NCBI RefSeq assembly: GCF_003316695.1
Contig: NZ_PDKB01000006.1
Coordinates: forward strand, 62,001 to 126,000
DNA from: Aliarcobacter vitoriensis
Lineage (GTDB): Bacteria; Campylobacterota; Campylobacteria; Campylobacterales; Arcobacteraceae
Reading direction: 5' to 3'
Length of the DNA stretch: 64,000 bases
The notes under the pieces are model-generated. The model worked only from the letters and a program-made list of their open reading frames with translations, was not told the DNA's origin and did not search any database. The stretch's first letter is position 1, and each line of letters starts with the position of its first letter. This document shows positions 45,812 through 53,565 of the stretch, piece after piece. A program made the translations under genes and the position numbers.

Positions 45812-47974
45812 TTAAAATTTATAATTTATACCAAACTCAAAGCTTCTTGCATCACCTAAAAATACTTGTGTATCTCTTCTTGCTGTTGTAGCGAACATCT
45901 CATCTGTTAAGTTTTTAAGTAAAAATGAGAATGTTGTATTTTTATTGTATGTATAATCAAGTGTTAAATCAACAGTTGTATAACTTGGTAATTTTACTGA
46001 ATTTGCAAAACCTATGTTGTCTGTATAAAAAGAATCTACATATTTAACCCAAGTTCCAATACCTAAATTTGAAATAGGAATATATCTAATTCCTAAATTT
46101 GCCACATATTTTGGAATAGAACTTGGTGTTTTTCCAGCATAATCAACACCATTATGAACAAAATCATCATATTTTGAATCTGTATAAGATAGATTTGCAT
46201 CTATTTGAATTTGTTCTATTGGTTGAATACCTAAAGCTATTTCAAAACCTTTTGAACTTTGTTTTCCAACATTTAACAATCCAGTTCCTGGCATTGGATT
46301 ATTTACAAACATATTCTTTTTAGTTATTTTATATGCACTTGCAGTAAACTCTGCTTTATCATCTAAAAATGATTGTCTTAATCCAACCTCAAATTGTTCA
46401 GCTTTAGTTAAATCTAATTTTGTTTGTGCAGCACTCATTGTAAGAAAACTAGCACTTGCATCTCCTGATTCAAAAGATGAAGCATAAGAAGTATAAAGAG
46501 TTGTTGAATCTGTTAAATCATAAACCAAACCACCTCTATATGAAAATTTATTATGTGTTTTATCAATTTTTTGGGCAATAGGACTGCTAAGCCCTGCTTT
46601 AAAATCATATTTTATATCATAAGTATCATGTCTAATTCCTGCTACAAGTTTTAAATTATCCATTATACTTAACTGGTCTTCCATATAAACGCCAATTTGA
46701 TTTAATTTTATATCAACATCAGGTTTTTTATAATCATCTGTTGTTGGTTTAAAAAAGTCCTTATAATACATTTTTGTTGGATTATACATAGGAGTATTTA
46801 TTATATTTCCAGCATATGTTGATTGTTCTCTATTTAGTTCTAATCTACTTATATCAAGACCTACAAGAAATCTATTTTCAAGCCCAAAAAAATTACCTTT
46901 ATGGATTAAATCCAACCTATTTCCTATTAAATCTTGTTTTTGACTAGAGTCATAACCTCTTCTTTGAACCATAGTTGGATTTGCTTTATCTTGTACAGCC
47001 AAATATAATCTTCTAATATCAGAATCTGCATTTTGATAATATATTTGATTTTTTAACTCTATATTTTGTGTTGGATACCATTCAAGATTATTTTTTATCC
47101 ATAAACTATCACCTTTATCTATACCATCTTCTAAATTATTATAATTTATTTTTCTAACACTTTTATCCAATTTACCATTTACTAAAGGTGTTCCTTGATA
47201 GTCATGCTTTCCATCATCTTTAGATTTTTCAATAGATAATGTTGTAAGTAAATTATCATTTAATTTATAAAGCAATGAAGCACTCAAAGAGTCAATATCT
47301 CTTTTTTCTCCATCATAATTTGAACCTAATTGTCTAGTAAGTACATCCACTCTGTAAGCCAATTTATCTTCAACAGCTACACCACCTGTTCCAAAATTAA
47401 ATCTATAACTATCATAACTTCCAGCTTTAAATCCTAATTCTGTTTCTTGTTTTGTAAAACTTGGTTTTTTTGTGATTAAATTTACAGTAGCTCCTATCGA
47501 GCCTTCACCATTTAATACTGAGCTTGCTCCTCTTATAACTTCTATTCTATCAAGATTTGAAACATCTAAAGTTCTTTTTGAAAAAATTGTCCCATTTAAT
47601 TTTATTCCATCTTGTAAAAAATCAATTCCAGGATAACCACTAAATCCTCTTACAGAATAATTCCCAGTTGTTCCATGACCAGAACTTCCACCAGTTATAC
47701 CAGTTGCTTTTGTAACAGCTCTTATTACTGTACTATCCCCTCTTTGCCCCATTGTTTTAGAGTTTATCACTTCTACACTTGCGGGAGTTTCTTTGATAGT
47801 TAAGCCAAGCCTTGAACCAGTTGATGTTTCTTGTTTTAATTGATTTGTGTATCCAGTAGAGTTACTTTGAGTTTCACTTACTGTAATAGTGTCTAATTTT
47901 GTAGTTTCATTCGCACTTAAATATGTACTTGTAATTAAAAGTGTAGCAACAGAAACTGCTAATTTTATTTTCAT
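45812..47974 (-). CDS. TonB-dependent siderophore-type receptor
   Basis: This is a predicted outer-membrane receptor for a ferric siderophore or similar metal complex. I start it at 47974 (720 residues) because AGGAG lies there and a clean signal peptide follows (KIKLAVSVATLLITSTYLSA); the upstream ATG at 48010 lies in an operator palindrome. After the TonB box region DTITVSE comes a plug with SRLGLTIKETPASVEVI, YSVRGFSGYPGIDFLQDGIKL and RIEVIRGASSVLNGEG. The barrel ends in FEFGINYKF. The ligand is not predictable. It is paired with the DUF4198 gene downstream. Confidence 0.92.
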   Translation of the reverse strand: MKIKLAVSVATLLITSTYLSANETTKLDTITVSETQSNSTGYTNQLKQETSTGSRLGLTIKETPASVEVINSKTMGQRGDSTVIRAVTKATGITGGSSGHGTTGNYSVRGFSGYPGIDFLQDGIKLNGTIFSKRTLDVSNLDRIEVIRGASSVLNGEGSIGATVNLITKKPSFTKQETELGFKAGSYDSYRFNFGTGGVAVEDKLAYRVDVLTRQLGSNYDGEKRDIDSLSASLLYKLNDNLLTTLSIEKSKDDGKHDYQGTPLVNGKLDKSVRKINYNNLEDGIDKGDSLWIKNNLEWYPTQNIELKNQIYYQNADSDIRRLYLAVQDKANPTMVQRRGYDSSQKQDLIGNRLDLIHKGNFFGLENRFLVGLDISRLELNREQSTYAGNIINTPMYNPTKMYYKDFFKPTTDDYKKPDVDIKLNQIGVYMEDQLSIMDNLKLVAGIRHDTYDIKYDFKAGLSSPIAQKIDKTHNKFSYRGGLVYDLTDSTTLYTSYASSFESGDASASFLTMSAAQTKLDLTKAEQFEVGLRQSFLDDKAEFTASAYKITKKNMFVNNPMPGTGLLNVGKQSSKGFEIALGIQPIEQIQIDANLSYTDSKYDDFVHNGVDYAGKTPSSIPKYVANLGIRYIPISNLGIGTWVKYVDSFYTDNIGFANSVKLPSYTTVDLTLDYTYNKNTTFSFLLKNLTDEMFATTARRDTQVFLGDARSFEFGINYKF

Positions 47975-47994
47975 ATTTTCTCCTATTTTATTTA

Positions 47995-48009
47995 TGCAAC
48001 TAGGTTGCA
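47995..48009. promoter_or_regulatory. Palindromic operator A upstream of the siderophore-type receptor
   Basis: TGCAAC-TAG-GTTGCA is a perfect 6-bp inverted repeat, 20 bases upstream of the receptor start codon. A second copy with the same arms lies at 48044-48058. The two dyads flank a likely promoter, a repressor-type layout suiting a TetR- or MarR-like protein. The binding protein is unknown. Confidence 0.65.
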
Positions 48010-48043
48010 ATTATTTCGTGATTCTAATATTTTTTATCTTACT

Positions 48044-48058
48044 TGCAACTTAGTTGCA
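48044..48058. promoter_or_regulatory. Palindromic operator B upstream of the siderophore-type receptor
   Basis: TGCAAC-TTA-GTTGCA repeats the arms of operator A with a different central triplet. The centres are 49 bp apart (close to five helical turns), so both could be contacted by one looped complex or by two dimers on the same face. Confidence 0.65.
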
Positions 48059-48151
48059 TATTTTTATTCTTTTAAATAATTAGAATTTCAATAAGAAAAT
48101 TTGTGATTTTTGTAAAATAAGAGTTTAAAGGAGTTGAATATTTTTTATTTA

Positions 48152-48229
48152 CTAATTGTTCTTTATAATATGCACCCCCCCCCCGAAACTCAATACCGTA
48201 GCAACTGAAATTGCCATTCGTATTTTCAT
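48152..48229 (-). pseudogene. Orphan TonB-receptor signal peptide ending in a poly-G tract
   Basis: A 25-codon frame reads MKIRMAISVATVLSFGGGVH and ends soon after. Its first 12 residues closely match the signal peptide of the receptor at 47974 (MKIKLAVSVATLL), and both have a purine-rich site upstream. The three glycines come from a run of ten G on the minus strand (48175-48184). Changing the run length to 9 or 11 does not reach any receptor sequence, because no barrel follows. It looks like the remnant of a duplicated or deleted receptor gene, possibly after repeat-mediated loss. Confidence 0.55.
48175..48184. repeat. C10/G10 homopolymer tract
   Basis: Ten consecutive C (plus strand) stand out in a genome with very few GC runs. 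Such tracts are phase-variable by slippage in Campylobacter and Helicobacter. Here it sits just inside a truncated reading frame upstream of the siderophore-type receptor. Confidence 0.9.
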
Positions 48230-48255
48230 ATTTTTCCCTTTATTTTTATTTAATA

Positions 48256-48291
48256 TAGTAATTATTACTAATATTATGGAATGAATATTAG
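48256..48291. promoter_or_regulatory. Overlapping AT-rich dyads upstream of the orphan signal peptide
   Basis: TAGTAAT-T-ATTACTA (48256-48270) is a perfect 7-bp dyad. It overlaps CTAATATT-8 bases-AATATTAG (48268-48291), a perfect 8-bp dyad. They lie 27-62 bases upstream of the truncated receptor start, where an iron-responsive (Fur-type) or other operator would be expected. No consensus that I can assign is present. Confidence 0.4.
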
Positions 48292-48401
48292 TCACTATTT
48301 TCTTAATTTTTGCTTATTGTTAATGAAAAATGAATTGATTATTAATAATTTTTAGTTTGAAATTTAAATATTTTTTATCAAAATATTCACTAAAAATCAG
48401 C

Positions 48402-49247
48402 TTATAAAATAGTTATTTTACTTCCGAAGTCAGACATTCCACAAGAGTACATAGCACTCGTAACAATAGCATCTATTCCTAAAGAAGCATACTCTTTAGC
48501 ATTGTTTATATTTATTCCTCCACTACATACTATTTTTACATATTTATAGCTTTGATTTCGTAATTGTACAACTTTTTTTATATCTTCTTTTGACATTTTA
48601 TCTAGCTGTAAAACATCAACTCCATATTCTAAAAGATGTTCGCTATCTTTAAAAGTTGAACTTTCGACTACTATTTTCTTTTCTGGCATTTTTATTTTAA
48701 AAGTTTCAATATCTTTATAAAATTCTAAATCATCTTTATATACAACACGGTGATTTGGAAAAAATAGCAAACTTTCACTAAGATTCAATCTATGAACAAG
48801 TGCTCCACCATTTAAAATAGATTTTATACAAAATTTTTTTGCAAAAGGATAAGTTTTTCTTGTAGTTAATAATTGACAATTAGGATTTACCTCAGCAATA
48901 TTTTGCTTCATTGTTGCTGTATATGTAGCTATTTTAGAACTATATTCAACTATTAGTTGTGTTGTTCTCCAAATTTTATGGATATTTTCATAAGTTCCAA
49001 TAAAACTTAAGACTAAATCACCTTTGGAAGCTTTTGTTTTTGAACTTAGATAATGCACAACTTCACAATTCATAAGTTTTGCTATTTGACAAGACTCTTC
49101 ACTACAAGATACAACGATATCTTCTCTTGTAAAAATATCCAATTTAGCTTTCAGATTTGATTTTTCTTGTAAAGATGTAGTTAGATCTAAATATGGTAAA
49201 TCATCACTTAAAAGTTCTAAAAGTTCATTATCAGAAAATAATATCAT
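48402..49247 (-). CDS. modD: ModD-like protein (NadC-related phosphoribosyltransferase fold)
   Basis: ModD belongs to the quinolinate phosphoribosyltransferase fold and is usually encoded beside molybdate transport genes; its reaction is not established to my knowledge. The 281-residue protein starts DNELLELLSDDLPYLDLTTSL. It has LLTTRKTYPFAKKFCIKSILNGGALVHRLNLSES, quoted here only to mark the TTRKT and GGxxHRLxLS segments, and the C-terminal SGGINI and LGIDAIVTSAMY of the barrel. No modABC genes are nearby. It starts one base after the preceding unknown gene's stop codon, so the two are co-transcribed. Confidence 0.8.
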   Translation of the reverse strand: MILFSDNELLELLSDDLPYLDLTTSLQEKSNLKAKLDIFTREDIVVSCSEESCQIAKLMNCEVVHYLSSKTKASKGDLVLSFIGTYENIHKIWRTTQLIVEYSSKIATYTATMKQNIAEVNPNCQLLTTRKTYPFAKKFCIKSILNGGALVHRLNLSESLLFFPNHRVVYKDDLEFYKDIETFKIKMPEKKIVVESSTFKDSEHLLEYGVDVLQLDKMSKEDIKKVVQLRNQSYKYVKIVCSGGININNAKEYASLGIDAIVTSAMYSCGMSDFGSKITIL

Positions 49248-49248
49248 T

Positions 49249-49758
49249 TTATGCGATATTTGGAACTAAGAAATCAGTCTTTTTAAGAAGTTTAGAGCCT
49301 TTTTTATTAAATTCACTCTCTAATTTACCTCTATTCTTACAAATATACTCTAAAACAAGTGGTTCTTGCTTTTGAATAAGATTTAAAATAGCAAGTTTCA
49401 TAGAAGTATAAAACTCTTCTTCACTATAAATAGATTCTGCAATTTTTTCTATTATAACTTTATTTGAATTCTCTTCAAAGCTCTCTTCTAATAGTATTGT
49501 AACTTTTTTTGCAACTTTATAGTTTGTGATATGACGAAGAAGCTTATAAAATTTTAGTGATAAATCTAAAAGATAATCTTGACTTCCCATATCTTCAATA
49601 CGACTTATCTTTCCTGTTTTTAAAAATTCTACCAACTCTTCATCTGTAAAAGCATACTCTATAAGAGAAATTATCTTCCTTTTATCTTGCTTCTTCCATT
49701 TATAATATGTTGGGGCAGAAAACTCAAAAAGCTTCGTCATAATCATCTCTTTAGTCAT
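49249..49758 (-). CDS. Unknown protein with a possible N-terminal helix-turn-helix
   Basis: I do not recognise this 169-residue protein. Its first 35 residues (TKLFEFSAPTYYKWKKQDKR) look like a short helix-turn-helix of the type that begins some regulators. The rest is helical and charged, without membrane segments or a signal peptide. The ATG at 49758 has AAGGAAAG upstream. It is directly followed by modD (one base apart). It could be the regulator of modD or of the nearby receptor operators, but that is only a guess from position. Confidence 0.7.
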   Translation of the reverse strand: MTKEMIMTKLFEFSAPTYYKWKKQDKRKIISLIEYAFTDEELVEFLKTGKISRIEDMGSQDYLLDLSLKFYKLLRHITNYKVAKKVTILLEESFEENSNKVIIEKIAESIYSEEEFYTSMKLAILNLIQKQEPLVLEYICKNRGKLESEFNKKGSKLLKKTDFLVPNIA

Positions 49759-49817
49759 ATCTTTCCTTTTTTTAAATTATGTCATTATATACTTAAATAA
49801 ATAATGATTTTATTAAG

Positions 49818-52511
49818 CTATTTTAAATCTTGCCAAGAGTCACCAACTGCAACAGATACTTTAAGTGGTATATTTAAAACAAAGATATTTTCCATAATAT
49901 CTTTTATATCTTCTTTAACTTCATCTACATACTCATCTTTTATTTCAAATATAAGTTCATCGTGGATTTGTAAAAGCATTCTTACATTTTCATTATCTTT
50001 ATATTTTAGATGTATTTTTATCATAGCAAGTTTTATCAAATCAGCTGCACTTCCTTGAAATAGAGTATTTACTGCTTCTCTTAAAATTCCAGCTTGTAAA
50101 ATAGGACTTGCTCCTTGAAAATCAAAAAGCCTTTTTCTATTTAACAAAGTTTTTACATAGCCTTTTTGTATTACTCCATCTTCTATAGATTTTAAATACT
50201 CTTTTACACTTTTAAATGCTTCAAAATATGAATTAATATATATTTTTGCTTCTTTTATACTAATACCCAATGTATGTGCTAATTTCTTACTTCCCATTCC
50301 ATACAAAAGACCAAAATTGATAGTTTTTGCAATAGCCCTTTTACTTTTAGCTTCATCTTCTCCAAAAATTTTTACAGCTGTTTGTAAGTGAATATCTAAA
50401 TCTTCTTTAAATGCTTTAACTAAAGCTTCATCTTGACTAAAGTGTGCAAGTAATCTTAGTTCAATTTGAGAATAATCTACTCCTACAAGTTTATATCCAT
50501 CTTTTGCTACAAAAGCTTTTCGTATTTGTATCTCGCTTTGAGATCCAACTGGAACATTTTGTAAATTTGGAGTTTTTGAACTCAATCTTCCAGTTGCTGT
50601 TCCTGTTTGTAAAAATGAACTAAATATTCTATGCTCTTTATCTCTTAATCCAAATTCTAAAAGTGGTTCAATATATGTAAATTGGATTTTAAAAGCCTCT
50701 CTATATTTTAATACCAATGGTACAACTATATGTTTATCTTTTAAACTTTCTAAAACAGATTCATCTGTAGCATATCCTCTTTTAGTATTTTTATAAGATG
50801 TAAATCCTAGTTTTTCAAATAATATAATACCCAACTGCTTTGGAGAATTTATATTAAAATTCTCATCAACGGCTTGATGTATTTGAGAAGTTAATTCAAT
50901 CAAATATTGAGAAATCATCTCTTTATATTTTCTTAAAAGATTAACGTCTATTTTTATACCTTTTTGCTCCATTGATGCTAATACATATATAAAATTAAAC
51001 TCCAACTCAAAAGCTATATTTAAAAGTTCTTCTTCTTTTCGTTCTTTAAAAATATCAAGTTGTCTATTAAACAATTTTAAAGTCCATAAAGCATCTTCTG
51101 CTGCATATTCACAAGCTTCTGCTAGTTCAATAGATGAGAAATCTTCACCTTTTTTAACAATATCATCAAAAGCTATCATTTTATGTCCAAACTGCTTTTC
51201 AACTTGATAATCTAGTCCTATTTTTTCACTTGTATTTAATAACCAAGATAATATCATAGTATCGGCATATAGTTTTAAATCTAAGCCAAAGTTATTTTTG
51301 ATTATTTGCCAATCATATTTAAAGTTTTGAAAAATTAATTTATATCTATTTAAAATTTCAATAGTTTTTCTAGCAACATCATGTGAGATTTGATTTCCCA
51401 CACCTAAATAACTATGAGCTATTGGAACATAATATGCTTTATTCTCTTCATAGCAAAAAGAGAAACCTATAATTTTTGCTTTTGCTGTATCAAGATTTGT
51501 AGTTTCTGTATCAAAAGATATATAACTATCTCTTGGTATTTTATTTATAGCTAGACTTAAATCATTTTCATTGTCAAGTAAAATGTATTCTATTTTTTCG
51601 ATTGATTTCTTTTGTGGTGATTGAGGAATCTCAGTTTTATAGCTAAGCCCATTTTTGTTTACTCTTTCTAAAATTTTAGTCATATCATATTTGATTAACT
51701 CATCAGAAATTTTAAGTATAGGATTTTCTAAAGGCAAAGTAAATTCATCAAGATTTGATATTACATGACAATCATTTTTTAAAGTTACAAGTTTTTTAGA
51801 TAAAAAGGCATTATCTTTACTTTCAAGTAAAAGTTCTTTTGTTCGTTTTTTTTCAATATTTTCAATATTAGAATATATATTTTCAAGACTTCCAAATTGT
51901 TCAATTAAACTTTGTGCTGTTTTTGCTCCAACACCTCTAACTCCAGGTATATTATCAGCTGTATCCCCAACAAGAGATTGATAGTCTGTAAATTGTTTTG
52001 GTGTAACTCCATATTTTTCTATACATTTTGCTTCGTTAATAACTTGCTTTTTTGTAGGGTCAAACAAATACACACTGTTGTCATCATCTATTAACTGATA
52101 TAAATCTTTGTCATGCGATACTATTCGTACTTCCAAACCTTTTTCTTTTGCATCTTTTGCTATACTTGCAACAATATCATCTGCTTCATACCCAGTTCTT
52201 ATGGCTATTTTAAAACCCATTTTTTCTACCCAAGATATTGCTATTGGAAGTTGAGTTAATAAATCCTCTGGAACATCTGGACGCTGTGCTTTGTAGTTTT
52301 CAAATAATTCTGTTCTAAAAGTATCACCTTTGGAATCAAGTGCAAAAACAATATAATCTGTTTGAAAATCTTTTCCAATACCAGCAATAAAATTTGTAAA
52401 TCCAGTCAAAAGACCTGTTGGTAACCCCTCATTTGAACGCAATGGTGGTAAGGCAAAATAACTTCTAAATAAAAATCCAAATGTATCTATAATCGTAATA
52501 CTTTTTTTCAT
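49818..52511 (-). CDS. polA: DNA polymerase I
   Basis: PolA fills gaps and removes RNA primers during replication and repair. The 897-residue protein has an N-terminal 5'-3' exonuclease (about 1-290, with ALDSKGDTFRTELFENYKAQRP and GDTADNIPGVRGVGAKTA). The 3'-5' exonuclease domain retains the DxE motif in YISFDTETTNLDT near residue 333, so proofreading may be active. The polymerase domain has TGTATGRLSSKTPNLQNVP, VGVDYSQIELRLLAHFS, RAIAKTINFGLLYGMG and LLQIHDELIFE. All catalytic aspartates are present. It is likely monocistronic. Confidence 0.97.
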   Translation of the reverse strand: MKKSITIIDTFGFLFRSYFALPPLRSNEGLPTGLLTGFTNFIAGIGKDFQTDYIVFALDSKGDTFRTELFENYKAQRPDVPEDLLTQLPIAISWVEKMGFKIAIRTGYEADDIVASIAKDAKEKGLEVRIVSHDKDLYQLIDDDNSVYLFDPTKKQVINEAKCIEKYGVTPKQFTDYQSLVGDTADNIPGVRGVGAKTAQSLIEQFGSLENIYSNIENIEKKRTKELLLESKDNAFLSKKLVTLKNDCHVISNLDEFTLPLENPILKISDELIKYDMTKILERVNKNGLSYKTEIPQSPQKKSIEKIEYILLDNENDLSLAINKIPRDSYISFDTETTNLDTAKAKIIGFSFCYEENKAYYVPIAHSYLGVGNQISHDVARKTIEILNRYKLIFQNFKYDWQIIKNNFGLDLKLYADTMILSWLLNTSEKIGLDYQVEKQFGHKMIAFDDIVKKGEDFSSIELAEACEYAAEDALWTLKLFNRQLDIFKERKEEELLNIAFELEFNFIYVLASMEQKGIKIDVNLLRKYKEMISQYLIELTSQIHQAVDENFNINSPKQLGIILFEKLGFTSYKNTKRGYATDESVLESLKDKHIVVPLVLKYREAFKIQFTYIEPLLEFGLRDKEHRIFSSFLQTGTATGRLSSKTPNLQNVPVGSQSEIQIRKAFVAKDGYKLVGVDYSQIELRLLAHFSQDEALVKAFKEDLDIHLQTAVKIFGEDEAKSKRAIAKTINFGLLYGMGSKKLAHTLGISIKEAKIYINSYFEAFKSVKEYLKSIEDGVIQKGYVKTLLNRKRLFDFQGASPILQAGILREAVNTLFQGSAADLIKLAMIKIHLKYKDNENVRMLLQIHDELIFEIKDEYVDEVKEDIKDIMENIFVLNIPLKVSVAVGDSWQDLK

Positions 52512-52586
52512 AACTCTTCTTTCAATATTGGCTTAAGGACTTATAATATAATAAAAACTTTTAAAAATGGGTTATTATAAAAATAT

Positions 52587-52601
52587 TACAATTTGTAATG
52601 T
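52587..52601. promoter_or_regulatory. Palindrome upstream of the micro-ORF
   Basis: ATTACAA-T-TTGTAAT is a perfect 7-bp dyad with one central base, in the intergenic region between polA and kdsB. Its shape suits a dimeric repressor site. The cognate regulator is unknown. Confidence 0.45.
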
Positions 52602-52604
52602 TTT

Positions 52605-52649
52605 TTGCTGTTTTGATTTTTTTTCGATAATATTCAAAAAACAGCAAAA
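52605..52649. promoter_or_regulatory. Long hairpin in the leader of the micro-ORF
   Basis: TTTTGCTGTTTT and AAAACAGCAAAA form a perfect 12-bp stem around a 21-base loop, ending 38 bases before the micro-ORF start codon. It is followed by AGTAATTTG and not by a T-run, so it is not a clear terminator. It could be a regulatory leader or the end of an antisense transcript. Confidence 0.45.
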
Positions 52650-52687
52650 GTAATTTGTTGAAAATACTAACATTTTGGAGGTCTTAA

Positions 52688-52753
52688 ATGAGTGAAACAT
52701 TTATCATTGCAAGTAGTTTATTTGCTTTTATCAGTTTTTTTACTTGTGTATAG
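52688..52753 (+). CDS. Hydrophobic 21-residue micro-ORF
   Basis: The frame encodes MSETFIIASSLFAFISFFTC plus a final valine: one short hydrophobic helix, probably a membrane peptide. The initiator ATG has TGGAGG seven bases upstream, one of the strongest ribosome binding sites in the window and unlikely in AT-rich noncoding DNA. A dyad and a long hairpin lie just upstream. Small hydrophobic peptides of this kind include type I toxins and regulatory membrane peptides; nothing decides between these. It is followed 62 bases later by kdsB. Confidence 0.5.
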   Translation: MSETFIIASSLFAFISFFTCV

Positions 52754-52776
52754 TCTTTTTATAAATTTATAGAGTT

Positions 52777-52782
52777 TATAAT
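52777..52782 (+). promoter_or_regulatory. Probable -10 box of kdsB
   Basis: TATAAT in TTTATAATATAATAAATC lies 33 bases upstream of the kdsB start codon, after the micro-ORF stop codon. A second overlapping copy (TATAATA) follows. Confidence 0.5.
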
Positions 52783-52815
52783 ATAATAAATCTTTCTAAA
52801 CAAAGGATAAAATAT

Positions 52816-53535
52816 ATGATAATAATTCCAGCAAGACTAAATTCAAGTAGATTTGAAAATAAGATTTTAGTAGATATTTTGGGTCTTCCAATGGTTATAA
52901 AAACGGCAAAACAAGTGAGTTCTTTGGACAAAGTAGTAATAGCAACTGATAGCCAAAAAGTAATTGATTTAGCTTACAAATATGGTTTTGATGCAGTATT
53001 AACATCAACTGAACACAATAGTGGTACAGATAGAATAAATGAGGCTGTAAATAGACTAAATTTAAGTGATGATGAAATAATTATAAATGTTCAAGCAGAT
53101 GAACCTTTTATTGAAGAGAGTGTCGTAAAAAGCGTTATGCAAAAAGTACAAGAGATAAAAAATCAAGAAGATATTTTGATAACTTCTTGCTATAAAGAGA
53201 TAAACAGTGAAGCGGCTGATGATCCAAATTTAGTAAAAGTTGTATTAAATGAAAAAGAAAATGCAATATATTTTTCAAGAGCAAAAATCCCATATCACAG
53301 AGACCACAAAGAGAATTCTAGCTATTTTGGACATTTAGGAATATATGGATTTACAAAAAAATCTCTAAATAAATTTTGTAGCTTAAACTCTTCAAAATTA
53401 GAAGATATAGAAAAACTCGAACAATTAAGAGCAATAGATAATGGCTTTAAAATAGCCATGGTAAAAGTTGAATCAAAATCATTTGGAATAGACACAAAAG
53501 AGGATTTAGAAAGAGCTTTAAAATTATTTAAGTAA
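52816..53535 (+). CDS. kdsB: 3-deoxy-manno-octulosonate cytidylyltransferase
   Basis: KdsB activates KDO as CMP-KDO for lipopolysaccharide inner-core synthesis. The 239-residue protein has the N-terminal nucleotide-binding motif IIIPARLNSSRFENKIL, then VVIATDSQKV, STEHNSGTDRINEAV, IINVQADEPFI and YFSRAKIPYHRD. The C-terminal HLGIYGFTKKSL and LEQLRAIDNGFKI segments are also normal for the family. It starts with ATG after AAAGGATAA and ends in a terminator shared with the next, convergent gene. Confidence 0.95.
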   Translation: MIIIPARLNSSRFENKILVDILGLPMVIKTAKQVSSLDKVVIATDSQKVIDLAYKYGFDAVLTSTEHNSGTDRINEAVNRLNLSDDEIIINVQADEPFIEESVVKSVMQKVQEIKNQEDILITSCYKEINSEAADDPNLVKVVLNEKENAIYFSRAKIPYHRDHKENSSYFGHLGIYGFTKKSLNKFCSLNSSKLEDIEKLEQLRAIDNGFKIAMVKVESKSFGIDTKEDLERALKLFK

Positions 53536-53561
53536 GAAGGAAGATTTAAATCTTTCTTCTT
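53534..53561. terminator. Bidirectional terminator between kdsB and the sensor kinase
   Basis: AAGAAGGAAGATTT and AAATCTTTCTTCTT form a 14-bp inverted repeat with a single G-T pair. It overlaps the kdsB stop region and ends five bases before the convergent kinase gene's stop codon. The A/T-rich flanks give U-tails in both directions. Confidence 0.6.
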
Positions 53562-53565
53562 ATAT

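Noticed and set aside
47975-48010. Longer start of the siderophore-type receptor at 48010
   Set aside because: It lies within a palindromic operator and puts twelve extra residues before a normal signal peptide; AGGAG precedes the ATG at 47974.
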